A DNA stretch of 64,000 nucleotides, from positions 62,001-126,000 of the forward strand of contig JAHLWY010000204.1 of NCBI GenBank assembly GCA_020002185.1, read 5' to 3'. Position 1 is the first letter of the stretch. Each line of letters begins with the position of its first letter. Made by a program: the position numbers and the translations under genes. Shown one piece after another: positions 41,101-53,460 of the stretch. The DNA is from Paraescarpia echinospica. Taxonomy: Eukaryota; Annelida; Polychaeta; Sabellida; Siboglinidae. The notes beneath the pieces are model-generated. The model ran no database searches. It worked only from the letters and a program-made list of their open reading frames with translations, and had not been told where the DNA came from.

Positions 41101-43060
41101 GTATAATCAAGAGACGGGGTGACGCCCTCACAATGTAACAATGTTTTTGTGTGTTTCTCTTGTTACAGTCTAATCAAGAGATGGTGTGACGCCCTCACAA
41201 TGTAACAATGTTTACGTGTGTTTCTCTTGTTACAGGTTAATCAAGGGACGGGATGACACTCTCACAATGTAACAATGTTTATGTGTGTTTTTCTTGTTAC
41301 AGTCTAATCAAGAGATGGGGTGAAGCCCTCACAATGTAACAATGTTGATGTGTGTTTCTCTTATTACAGTCTAATCAAGAGACGGGGTGACGCCCTCACA
41401 ATGTAACAATGTTTTTGTGTTTTTCTCTTGTTACAGTATAATCAAGAGACGGGGTGACGCCCTCACAATGTAACAATATTGATGTGTTTTTCTCTTGTTA
41501 CAGTCTAATCAAGAGACGGGGTGACGCCCTCACAATGTAACAATGTTGATGTGTGTTTATTTTGTTACAGTCTAATCAAGAGACGGGGTGACACTCTCAC
41601 GGTGTAACAATGTTTATATGTATTTCTCTTGTTACAGTTTAATCAGGGGAAGGGATGACACTCTCACAGTGTAACAATGTTTATGTGTGTTTCTTTTGTT
41701 ACAGTATAATCAAGAGATGGGGTGACGCCCTCACAATGTAACAATTTTTATGTGTGTTGCTCTTGTTACAGTCTAATCAAGGGACAGGATGACGCCCACA
41801 CAATGTAACAATGTTTATGTGTTTTTCTCTTGTTACAGTCTGATCAAGACACGGGGTGACGCCCTCACATTGTAACAATGTTGATGTGTGTTTATTTTGT
41901 TACATTCTAATCAAGAGACGGGGTGACACTCTCACAGTGTAACAAAGTTTATATGTATTTCTCTTGTTACAGTATAATCAAAGGACGGGATGACACTCTC
42001 ACAGTGTAACAATGTTTATGTGTGTTTCTCTTGTTACAGTCTAATCAAGAGATGGGGTGACGCTCTCACAATGTATCAATGTTGATGTGTGTTTCTCTTG
42101 TTACAGTCGAATCAAGAGACCTGGTGAAGCTCTCACAGTGTAACAATTGTTATGTGTGTTTCTCTTGTTACAGTCTAATCAAGAGACGGGGTGACGCCCT
42201 CACAATGTAACAATGGTTATGTGTGTTTCTCTTGTTATTGTCTAATCAAGAGATGGGGTGACGCCCTCACAATGTAACAATGTTTATGTGTGTTTCTCTT
42301 TTTACAGTCTAATCAAGAGATGGGGTGACGTCCTCACAATGTAACAATGTTTTTGTATTTTTCTCTTGTTACAGTCTAATCAAGAGACGGGGTGACGCCC
42401 TCACAATGTAACAATGTTGATGTGTTTTTCTCTTGTTACAGTATAATCAAGAGACGGGATGACGCCCTCTCAATGTAACAATGTTGATGTGTGTTTATTT
42501 TTGTTACAGTCTAATCAAGGGACGGGATGACACTCTCACAGTGTAACAATGTTTATGTGTGTTTCTCTTGTTACAGTCTAATCAAGAGATGGGGTGAAGC
42601 CCTCACAATGTAACAATGTTTATGTGTGTTTCTCTTATTACAGTCTAATCAAGAGACGGGGTGACGCCCTCACAATGTAACAATGTTTATGTGTGTTTCT
42701 CTTGTTACAGTTTAATCAAGGGACGGAATGACACTCACACAATGTAACAATGTTTATGTGTGTTTTTCTTGTTACAGTCTAATCAAGAGATGGGGTGAAG
42801 CCCTCACAATGTAACAATGTTGATGTGTGTTTCTCTTATTACAGTCTATTCAAGAGACGGGGTGACGCCCTCACAATGTAACAATGTTTTTGTGTTTTTC
42901 TCTTGTTACAGTCCAATCAAGAGATGGGGTGATGCCCTCACAATGTAACAATGTTGATGTGTTTTTCTCTTGTTACAGTCTAATCAAGAGACCTGGTTAC
43001 GCTCTCACAATGTAACAATGTTGATGTGTGTTTCTCTTATTACAGTCTAATCAAGAGACC
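35100..43060 (+). repeat. Higher-order repeat series with roughly 2.7-kb period
   Basis: The unit 'tttacgtgtg' followed by 'acaggttaatcaaggg' occurs at 35,781, 38,530 and 41,212, spacings of 2,749 and 2,682 bp (41 and 40 monomers, give or take a base or two). The 'gtgtgttgctcttg' unit follows at matching distances (about 36.25, 39.07 and 41.75 kb), as do 'gtatcaatg' units. Copies differ in how many 8-monomer sub-blocks they carry, so the period is not fixed. Confidence 0.82.
39786..40840 (+). repeat. Tandem duplication of an 8-monomer (537-bp) block
   Basis: The 'ccctctcaatg' unit with the extra-T 'tatttttgttacag' acceptor occurs at 39,783 and again at 40,320, exactly 537 bp apart (8 x 67 + 1). 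The following seven units match in order through the 'cagagtaacaatg' unit. The extra base comes from the 68-bp unit. After about 40,840 the order changes to 'cctggtgacgc'. Confidence 0.8.
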
Positions 43061-45400
43061 TGGTGACGCTCTCACAATGCAACAATGTTGATGTGTGTTT
43101 CTCTTATTACAGTCTAATCAAGAGACGGGGTGACGCCCTCACAATGTAACAATGTTTATGTGTTTTTCTCTTGTTACAGTCTAATCAAGAGACGGGGTGA
43201 CACCCTCACAATGTAACAATGTTGATGTGTGTTTATCTTGTTACAGTCTAATCAAGAGACGGGGTGACACTCTCATAGTGTAAGAATGTTTATATGTATT
43301 TCTCTTGTTACAGTCTGATCAAGAGACGGGGTGACGCTCTCACAGTGTAACAATGGTTATGTGTGTTTCTCTTATTACAGTATAATCAAGAGACGGGGTG
43401 ACGCCCTCACAATGTAACAATGTTTTTGTGTGTTTCTCTTGTTACAGTCTAATCAAGAGATGGGGTGACGCCCTCACAATGTAACAATGTTTATGTGTTT
43501 TTCTCTTGTTACAGTCTAATCAAGAGACGGGGTGACACTCTCACAGTGTAACAATGTTTATGTGTGTTTCTCTTGTTACATTCTAATCAAGAGATGGGGT
43601 GACGCTCTCACAATGTAACAATGTTGATGTGTGTTTCTCTTGTTACAGTCTAATCAAGAGACGGGTTGACGCTCTCACAGTGTAACAATGTTTATGTGTG
43701 TTTCTCTTATTACAGTCTAATCAAGAGAAGGGGTGACGTCCTCACAATGTAACAATGTTTTTGTGTGTTTCTCTTGTTACAGTCTAATCAAGAGATGGGG
43801 TGACGCCCTCACAATGTAACATTGTTTATGTGTGTTTCTCTTGTTACAGTCTAATCAAGGGACGGGATGACGCCCTCACAATGTAACAATGTTTATGTGT
43901 TTTTCTCTTGTTACAGTATAATCAAGAGACGCGGTGACGCCCTCACAATGTAACAATGTTGATGTGTGGTTCTCTTGTTACAGTCTAATCAAGAGACCTG
44001 GTTACGCTCTCACAATGTAACAATGTTGATGTGTGTTTCTCTTATTACAGTCTAATCAAGAGACCTGGTGACGCTCTCACAATGCAACAATGTTGATGTG
44101 TGTTTCTCTTATTACAGTCTAATCAAGAGACGGGGTGACGCCCTCACAATGTAACAATGTTGATGTGTGTTTATCTTGTTACAGTCTAATCAAGAGACGG
44201 GGTGACACTCTCACGGTGTAACAATGTTTATATGTATTTCTCTTGTTACAGTTTAATCAGGGGACGGGATGACACTCTCACAGTGTAACAATGTTTATGT
44301 GTGTTTCTCTTGTTACAGTCTAATCAAGAGATGGGGTGACGCTCTCACAATGTAACAATGTTGATGTGTGTTTCTCTTGTTACAGTCTAATCAAGAGACG
44401 GGTTGACGCTCTCACAGTGTAACAATGTTTATGTGTGTTTCTCTTATTACAGTCTAATCAAGAGACGGGGTGACGCCCTCACAATGTAACAATGTTTATG
44501 TGTGTTTCTCTTGTTACAGTCTAATCAAGAGACGGGGTGACACCCTCACAATGTAACAATGTTTATGTGTGTTTCTCTTGTTACAGTCTAATCAAGGGAC
44601 GGGATAACGCCCTCACAATGTAACAATGTTTATGTGTTTTTCTCTTATTACAGTATAATCAAGAGACGCGGAGACGCCCTCACAATGTAACAATGTTGAT
44701 GTGTGGTTCTCTTGTTACAGTCTAATCAAGAGACCTGGTTACGCTCTCACAATGTAACAATGTTGATGTGTGTTTCTCTTATTACAGTCTAATCAAGAGA
44801 CCTGGTGACGCTCTCACAATGCAACAATGTTGATGTGTGTTTCTCTTATTACAGTCTAATCAAGAGACGGGGTGACGCCCTCACAATGTAACAATGTTTA
44901 TGTGTTTTTCTCTTGTTACAGTCTAATCAAGAGACGGGGTGACGCCCTCACAATGTAACAATGTTGATGTGTGTTTATCTTGTTACAGTCTAATCAAGAG
45001 ACGGGGTGACACTCTCATAGTGTAAGAATGTTTATATGTATTTCTCTTGTTACAGTCTGATCAAGAGACGGGGTGACGCTCTCACAGTGTAACAATGGTT
45101 ATGTGTGTTTCTCTTATTACAGTATAATCAAGAGACGGGGTGACGCCCTCACAATGTAACAATGTTTTTGTGTGTTTCTCTTGTTACAGTCTAATCAAGA
45201 GATGGGGTGACGCCCTCACAATGTAACAATGTTTATGTGTGTTTCTCTTGTTACAGTTTAATCAAGGGACGGGATGACACTCTCACAATGTAACAATGTT
45301 TATGTGTGTTTTTCTTGTTACAGTCTAATCAAGAGATGGGGTGAAGCCCTCACAATGTAACAATGTTGATGTGTGTTTCTCTTATTACAGTCTAATCAAG
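43060..45400 (+). repeat. Satellite region of recurring modules, 43.1-45.4 kb
   Basis: This is continuous satellite containing two runs of the 'gcaacaatg' to 'gtaagaatg' to 'gaagccc' module (about 43.07 and 44.81 kb). It also has the 'gtgtggttctc' / 'cctggttacgc' module at 43.97 and 44.70 kb. 'gcggagacgcc' near 44,669 is shared with 49,817. There is no gene and no non-satellite insert. Confidence 0.8.
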
Positions 45401-47500
45401 AGACGGGGTGACGCCCTCACAATGTAACAATGTTTATGTGTTTTTCTCTTGTTACAGTCTAATCAAGAGACGGGGTGACGCCCTCACAATGTAACAATGT
45501 TTATGTGTGTTTCTCTTGTTACAGTCTAATCAAGAGATGGGGTGACGCTCTCACAATGTAACAATGTTGATGTGTGTTTATTTTGTTAGAGTCTAATCAA
45601 GAGACGGGGTGACACTCTCATGGTGTAACAATGTTTATATCTATTTATCTTGTTACAGTTTAATCAGGGGACGGGATGACACTCTCACAGTGTAACAATA
45701 TTTCTGTGTGTTTCTCTTGTTACATTCTAATCAAGAGATGGGGTGACGCTCTCACAATGTAACAATGTTGATGTGTGTTTCTCTTGTTACAGTCTAATCA
45801 AGAGACGGGTTGACGCTCTCACAGTGTAACAATGTTTATGTGTGTTTCTCTTATTACAGTCTAATCAAGAGAAGGGGTGACGTCCTCACAATGTAACAAT
45901 GTTTTTGTGTGTTTCTCTTGTTACAGTCTAATCAAGAGATGGGGTGACGCCCTCACAATGTAACATTGTTTATGTGTGTTTCTCTTGTTACAGTCTAATC
46001 ACGGGACGGGATGACGCCCTCACAATGTAACAATGTTTATGTGTTTTTCTCTTGTTACAGTATAATCAAGAGACGCGGTGACGCCCTCACAATGTAACAA
46101 TGTTGATGTGTGGTTCTCTTGTTACAGTCTAATCAAGAGACCTGGTTATGCTCTCACAATGTAACAATGTTGTTGTGTGTTTCTCTTATTACAGTCTAAT
46201 CAAGAGACCTGGTGACGCTCTCACAATGCAACAATGTTGATGTGTGTTTCTCTTATTACAGTCTAATCAAGAGACGGGGTGACGCCCTCACAATGTAACA
46301 ATGTTTATGTGTTTTTCTCTTGTTACAGTCTATTCAAGAGACGGGGTGACACTCTCATAGTGTAAGAATGTTTATATGTATTTATCTTGTTACATTCTAA
46401 TCAAGAGACGGGGTGACGCTCTCTCAGTGTAACAATGGTTATGTGTGTTTCTCTTATTACAGTATAATCAAGAGACGGGGTGACGCCCTCACAATGTAAC
46501 AATGTTTTTGTGTTTTTCTCTTGTTACAGTATAATCAAGAGACGGAGTGACGCCCTCACAATGTAACAATGTTGATGTGTTTTTCTCTTGTTACAGTCTA
46601 TTCAAGAGACGGGGTGACGCCCTCACAATGTAACAATGTTGATGTGTGTTTATTTTGTTACAGTCTAATCAAGAGACGGGGTGACACTCTCACGGGGTAA
46701 CAATGTTTATATGTATTTCTCTTGTTACAGTTTAATCAGGGGAAGGGATGACACTCTCACAGTGTAACAATGTTTATGTGTGTTTCTATTGATACAGTCT
46801 AATCAAGAGATGGGGTGACGCCCTCACAATGTAACAATTTTTATGTGTGTTGCTCTTGTTACAGTCTAATCAAGGGACGGGATGACGCCCTCACAATGTA
46901 ACAATGTTTATGTGTTTTTCTCTTGTTACAGTATAATCAAGAGACGCGGTGACGCCATCACAATGTAACAATGTTGATGTGTGGTTCTCTTGTTACAGTC
47001 TAATCAAGAGACCTGGTTACGCTCTCACAATGTAACAATGTTGATGTGTGTTTCTCTTATTACAGTCTAATCAAGAGACCTGGTGACGCTCTCACAATGC
47101 AACAATGTTGATGTGTGTTTCTCTAATTACAGTCTAATCAAGAGACGGGGTGACGCCCTCACAATGTAACAATGTTTATGTGTTTTTCTCTTGTTACAGT
47201 CTATTCAAGAGACGGGGTGACACTCTCATAGTGTAAGAATGTTTATATGTATTTATCTTGTTACAGTCTAATCAAGAGACGGGGTGACGCTCTCTCAGTG
47301 TAACAATGGTTATGTGTGTTTCTCTTATTACAGTCTAATCAAGAGCTGGGGTGAAGCCCTCACAATGTAACAATGTTGATTTGTGTTTCTCTTATTACAG
47401 TCTAATCAAGAGACGGGGTGACGCCCTCACAATGTAACAATGTTTTTGTGTTTTTCTCTTGTTACAGTATAATCAAGAGACGGGGTGACGCCCTCACAAT
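45400..47500 (+). repeat. Mosaic satellite block assembled from three distant segments
   Basis: The block reads as consecutive matches to three earlier places: about 17.7-18.1 kb ('ttatatctattt', 'gttagagtc', 'atatttctg'), then about 9.63-11.1 kb ('aatcacggg', 'cacggggtaac', 'tctattgatacag', 'gacgccatcac'), then about 18.43-18.86 kb ('tctctaattacag', 'gagctggggtg', 'gttgatttgtg'). Each switch is at a monomer-compatible position, as expected from unequal exchange or gene conversion between misaligned units. Confidence 0.78.
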
Positions 47501-47715
47501 GTAACAATGTTGATGTGTTTTTCTCTTGTTACAGTCTAATCAAGAGACGGGGTGACGGGGAAGGGATGACAATCTCACAGTGTAACAATGTTTATGTGTG
47601 TTTCTATTGTTACAGTCTAATCAAGCCCTCACAATGTAACAATTTTTATGTGTGTTTCTCTTGTTACAGTCTAATCAAGAGATGGGGTGACGCTCTCACA
47701 ATGTATCAATGTTGA
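47485..47715 (+). repeat. Double-truncated satellite units, copy 1
   Basis: Two neighbouring units are shortened: one reads 'ggtgacggggaagggatgac' at 47,551 and the next reads 'tctaatcaagccctcac'. The same double deletion recurs at 52,032, an offset of 4,481 bp, so it was duplicated after it arose. The deletions happen to open a 76-codon frame. Its translation is repeated satellite peptide with no recognisable domain, so I do not call a gene. Confidence 0.8.
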
Positions 47716-47939
47716 TGTGTGTTTCTCTTGTTACAGTCGAATCAAGAGACCTGGTGAAGCTCTCACAGTGTAACAATTGTTATGTGTGTTTCTCTTGTTA
47801 CAGTCTAATCAAGAGACGGGGTGACGCCCTCACAATGTAACAATGGTTATGTGTGTTTCTCTTGTTACTGTCTAATCAAGAGATGGGGTGACGCCCTCAT
47901 AATGTAACAATGTTTATGTGTGTTTCTCTTTTTACAGTC

Positions 47940-49260
47940 TAATCCAAGAGATGGGGGTGACGTCCTCACAATGTAACAATGTTTTATATTTTTCTCTTGT
48001 TACAGATCTAAATCAAGGCAGGTGACGCCCTCACAAAGTGTAACAATGTTGATGTGCTCTCATTTAATTACAGTCTAATCAAGAGACCCGGGGTGACGTC
48101 CTCACAATGTAACAATGTTTTTGTATTTTTCTCTTGTTACAGTCTAATCAAGAGACGGGGTGACGCCCTCACAATGTAACAATGTTGATGTGTTTTTCTC
48201 TTTTTACAGTCTAATCAAGAGACGGGGTGACACTCTCACAGTGTAACAATGTTTATGTGTGTTTCTCTGGTTACAGTCTAAACAAGAGATGGGGTGACGC
48301 CCTCACAATGTAACAATGGTTATGTGTGTTTCTCTTGTTATTGTCTAATCAAGAGATGGGGTGACGCCCTCACAATGTAACAATGTTTATGTGTGTTTCT
48401 CTTTTTACAGTCTAATCAAGAGATGGGGTGACGTCCTCACAATGTAACAATGTTTTTGTATTTTTCTCTTGTTACAGTCTAATCAAGAGACGGGGTGACG
48501 CCCTCACAATGTAACAATGTTGATGTGTTTTTCTCTTTTTACAGTCTAATCAAGAGACGGGGTGACACTCTCACAGTGTAACAATGTTTATGTGTGTTTC
48601 TCTTGTTACAGTCTAATCAAGGGACGGGATGACGCTCCTCACAGTGTAACAATGTTTATGTGTGTTTCTCTTGTTACAGTCTAATCAAGAGATGGGGTGA
48701 CGCCTCACAATGTAACAATGTTTATGTGTGTTTCTCTTATTACAGTCTAATCAAGAGACGGGGTGACGCCCTCACAATGTAACAATGTTGATGTGTTTTT
48801 CTCTTGTTACAGTCTAATCAAGAGACGGGGTGACACTCTCACAGTGTAACAATGTTTATGTGTGTTTCTCTGGTTACAGTTAAACAGTGGGGTGACGCCC
48901 TCACATGTAACAATGTTATGTGTGTTTCTCTTGTTACTAATCAAGAGATGGGGTGACGCTCTCACAATGTAACAATGTTTATGTGTGTTTCTCTTTTTAC
49001 AGTCTAATCAAGAGATGGGGTGACTCCTCACATGTAACAATGTTTTTGTATTTTTCTCTTGTTACAGTCTAATCAAGAGACGGGGTGACGCCCTCACAAT
49101 GTAACAATGTTGATGTGTTTTTCTCTTTTTACAGTCTAATCAAGAGACGGGGTGACACTCTCACAGTGTAACAATGTTTATGTGTGTTTCTCTGGTTACA
49201 GTCTAAACAAGAGATGGGGTGACGCCCTCACAATGTAACAATGTTTATGTGTGTTTCTCT
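47940..49260 (+). repeat. Degenerate satellite stretch with many small indels
   Basis: Units here carry scattered single-base gains and losses: 'tctaatccaagagatggggg' at 47,938, 'ttacagatctaaatcaaggc' at 48,001, 'gtgctctcatttaattac' near 48,052 and 'gttacagttaaacagtgggg' at 48,875. Interspersed normal units repeat a short pattern ('tctctggttacag', 'tctaaacaagag') near 48.27, 48.87 and 49.19 kb. This is either local decay or low-quality consensus. Confidence 0.75.
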
Positions 49261-51580
49261 TATTACAGTCTAATCAAGAGACGTGGTGACGCCCTCACAA
49301 TGTAACAATGTTGATGTGTTTTTCTCTTGTTACAGTCTAATCAAGAGACGGGGTGACACTCTCACGGTGTAACAATGTTTATATGTATTTCTCTTGTTAC
49401 AGTTTAATCAGGGGACGGGATGACACTCTCACAGTGTAACAATGTTTATGTGTGTTTCTCTTGTTACAGTCTAATCAAGAGATGGGGTGACGCTCTCACA
49501 ATGTAACAATGTTGATGTGTGTTTCTCTTGTTACAGTCTAATCAAGAGACGGGTTGACGCTCTCACAGAGTAACAATGTTTATGTGTGTTTCTCTTATTA
49601 CAGTCTAATCAAGAGAAGGGGTGACGCCCTCACAATGTAACAATGTTTTTGTGTGTTTCTCTTGTTACAGTATAATCAAGAGATGGGGTGACACCCTCAC
49701 AATGTAACAATGTTTATGTGTGTTTCTCTTGTTACAGTCTAATCAAGGGACGGGATAACGCCCTCACAATGTAACAATGTTTATGTGTTTTTCTCTTATT
49801 ACAGTATAATCAAGAGACGCGGAGACGCCCTCACAATGTAACAATGTTGATGTGTGGTTCTCTTGTTACAGTCTAATCAAGAGACCTGGTTACGCTCTCA
49901 CAATGTAACAATGTTGATGTGTGTTTCTCTTATTACAGTCTAATCAAGAGACCTGGTGACGCTCTCACAATGTAACAATGTTGATGTGTGTTTCTCTTAT
50001 TACAGTCTAATCAAGAGATGGGGTGACGCCCTCACAATGTAACAATGTTTATGTGTGTTTCTCTTATTACAGTCTAATCAAGAGACGGGGTGACGCCCTC
50101 ACAATGTAACAATGTTGATGTGTTTTTCTCTTGTTACAGTCTAATCAAGAGACGGGGTGACACTCTCACGGTGTAACAATGTTTATATGTATTTCTCTTG
50201 TTACAGTATAATCAAGAGATGGGGTGACACCCTCACAATGTAACAATGTTTATGTGTGTTTCTCTTGTTACAGTCTAATCAAGGGACGGGATGACGCCCT
50301 CACAATGTAACAATGTTGATGTGTGGTTCTCTTGTTACAGTCTAATCAAGAGACGCGGTGACGCCCTCACAATGTAACAATGTTGATGTGTGGTTCTCTT
50401 GTTACAGTCTAATCAAGAGACCTGGTTACGCTCTCACAATGTAACAATGTTGATGTGTGTTTCTCTTATTACAGTCTAATCAAGAGACCTGGTGACGCTC
50501 TCACAATGTAACAATGTTGATGTGTGTTTCTCTTATTACAGTCTAATCAAGAGACGGGGTGACGCCCTCACAATGTAACAATGTTTATGTGTTTTTCTCT
50601 TGTTACAGTCTAATCAAGAGACGGGGTGACGCTCTCTCAGTGTAACAATGGTTATGTGTGTTTCTCTTATTACAGTATAATCAAGAGACGGGGTGACGCC
50701 CTCACAATGTAACAATGTTTTTGTGTGTTTCTCTTGTTACAGTCTAATCAAGAGATGGGGTGACGCCCTCACAATGTAACAATGTTTACGTGTGTTTCTC
50801 TTGTTACAGGTTAATCAAGGGACGGGATGACACTCTCACAATGTAACAATGTTTATGTGTGTTTTTCTTGTTACAGTCTAATCAAGAGATGGGGTGAAGC
50901 CCTCACAATGTAACAATGTTGATGTGTTTTTCTCTTGTTACAGTATAATCAAGAGACGGGGTGACGCCCTCACAATGTAACAATATTGATGTGTTTTTAT
51001 CTTGTTACAGTCTAATCAAGAGACGGGGTGACGCCCTCACAATGTAACAATGTTGATGTGTGTTTATTTTGTTACAGTCTAATCAAGAGACGGGGTGACA
51101 CTCTCACGGTGTAACAATGTTTATATGTATTTCTCTTGTTACAGTTTAATCAGGGGAAGGGATGACACTCTCACAGTGTAACAATGTTTATGTGTGTTTC
51201 TATTGTTACAGTCTAATCAAGAGATTGGGTGACGCCCTCACAATGTAACAATTTTTATGTGTTTTTCTCTTGTTACAGTCTGATCAAGACACGGGGTGAG
51301 GCCCTCACATTGTAACAATGTTGATGTGTGTTTATTTTGTTACATTCTAATCAAGAGACGGGGTGACACTCTCACAGTGTAACAATGTTTATATGTATTT
51401 CTCTTGTTACAGTATAATCAAAGGACGGGATGACACTCTCACAGTGTAACAATGTTTATGTGTGTTTCTCTTGTTACAGTCTAATCAAGAGATGGGGTGA
51501 CGCTCTCACAATGTATCAATGTTGATGTGTGTTTCTCTTGTTACAGTCGAATCAAGAGACCTGGTGAAGCTCTCACAGTG
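49260..51580 (+). repeat. Satellite region pairing with about 55.4-56.5 kb
   Basis: This is ordinary satellite. From about 50.6 kb the order ('tttacgtg' 50,786; 'gagattgggtg' 51,221; 'gtgaggccctc') is repeated at 55,608 and 56,110, offsets of 4,822 and 4,889 bp that differ by exactly one 67-bp monomer. Confidence 0.78.
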
Positions 51581-52190
51581 TAACAATGTTGATGTGTGTT
51601 TCTCTAATTACAGTCTAATCAAGAGACGGGGTGACGCCCTCACAATGTAACAATGTTTATGTGTTTTTCTCTTGTTACAGTCTATTCAAGAGACGGGGTG
51701 ACACTCTCATAGTGTAAGAATGTTTATATGTATTTATCTTGTTACAGTCTAATCAAGAGACGGGGTGACGCTCTCTCAGTGTAACAATGGTTATGTGTGT
51801 TTCTCTTATTACAGTCTAATCAAGAGCTGGGGTGAAGCCCTCACAATGTAACAATGTTGAAGTGTGTTTCTCTTATTACAGTCTAATCAAGAGACGGGGT
51901 GACGCCCTCACAATGTAACAATGTTTTTGTGTTTTTCTCTTGTTACAGTATAATCAAGAGACGGGGTGACGCCCTCACAATGTAACAATGTTGATGTGTT
52001 TTTCTCTTGTTACAGTCTAATCAAGAGACGGGGTGACGGGGAAGGGATGACAATCTCACAGTGTAACAATGTTTATGTGTGTTTCTATTGTTACAGTCTA
52101 ATCAAGCCCTCACAATGTAACAATTTTTATGTGTGTTGCTCTTGTTACAGTCTAATCAAGGGACGGGATGACGCCCACACAATGTAACAA
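51580..52190 (+). repeat. Satellite block duplicated from 47.1-47.65 kb
   Basis: The order 'tctctaattacag', 'gtaagaatg', 'gagctggggtg' and the double-truncated pair ('ggtgacggggaagggatgac' at 52,032) match 47.1-47.65 kb at an offset of about 4,481 bp. The copy is not identical: 'gttgaagtg' here against 'gttgatttg' there, and 'gtgtgttgctc' against 'gtgtgtttctc'. A 73-codon frame at 51,966-52,187 is a by-product of the truncation. Confidence 0.78.
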
Positions 52191-52519
52191 TGTTTATGTG
52201 TTTTTCTCTTGTTACAGTCTGATCAAGACACGGGGTGACGCCCTCACATTGTAACAATGTTGATGTGTGTTTATTTTGTTACATTCTAATCAAGAGACGG
52301 GGTGACACTCTCACAGTGTAACAATGTTTATATGTATTTCTCTTGTTACAGTATAATCAAAGGACGGGATGACACTCTCACAGTGTAACAATGTTTATGT
52401 GTGTTTCTCTTGTTACAGTCTAATCAAGAGATGGGGTGACGCTCTCACAATGTATCAATGTTGATGTGTGTTTCTCTTGTTACAGTCGAATCAAGAGACC
52501 TGGTGAAGCTCTCACAGTG

Positions 52520-53460
52520 TAACAATTGTTATGTGTGTTTCTCTTGTTACAGTCTAATCAAGAGACGGGGTGCCGCCCTCACAATGTAACAATGGTTATG
52601 TGTGTTTCTCTTGTTATTGTCTAATCAAGAGATGGGGTGACGCCCTCACAATGTAACAATGTTTATGTGTGTTTCTCTTTTTACAGTCTAATCAAGAGAT
52701 GGGGTGACGTCCTCACAATGTAACAATGTTTTTGTATTTTTCTCTTGTTACAGTCTAATCAAGAGACGGGGTGACGCCCTCACAATGTAACAATGTTGAT
52801 GTGTTTTTCTCTTGTTACAGTCTAATCAAGAGACGGGATGACGCCCTCTCAATGTAACAATGTTGATGTGTGTTTATTTTTGTTACAGTCTAATCAAGGG
52901 ACGGGATGACACTCTCACAGTGTAACAATGTTTATGTGTGTTTCTCTTGTTACAGTCTAATCAAGAGATGGGATGACGCCCTCACAATGTAACAATTGTT
53001 ATGTGTGTTTCTCTTGTTACAGTCTAATCAAGAGACGGGGTGACGCCCTCACAATGTAACAATGGTTATGTGTGTTTCTCTTGTTATTGTCTAATCAAGA
53101 GATGGGGTGACGCCCTCACAATGTAACAATGTTTATGTGTGTTTCTCTTTTTACAGTCTAATCAAGAGATGGGGTGACGTCCTCACAATGTAACAATGTT
53201 TTTGTATTTTTCTCTTGTTACAGTCTAATCAAGAGACGGGGTGACGCCCTCACAATGTAACAATGTTGATGTGTTTTTCTCTTGTTACAGTCTAATCAAG
53301 AGACGGGATGACGCCCTCTCAATGTAACAATGTTGATGTGTGTTTATTTTTGTTACAGTCTAATCAAGGGACGGGATGACACTCTCACAGTGTAACAATG
53401 TTTATGTGTGTTTCTCTTGTTACAGTCTAATCAAGAGATGGGGTGACGCCCTCACAATGT
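52520..53460 (+). repeat. Tandem duplication of a 7-monomer (470-bp) block
   Basis: The 'aatggttatg' unit before 'gttattgtc' is at 52,591 and 53,061, 470 bp apart (7 x 67 + 1). All following units, including the 68-bp 'tatttttgttacag' one, match in order. The junction unit near 52,965-53,000 is a recombinant: it starts as 'gatgggatgacgccc' and ends as 'caattgttatg'. Confidence 0.78.

Noticed and set aside
47485..47715. 76-codon open frame (and the similar 73-codon one at 51,966-52,187)
   Set aside because: Both arise from the same duplicated double deletion in satellite units. The peptide is low-complexity repeat translation starting at an internal ATG-like or GTG position.
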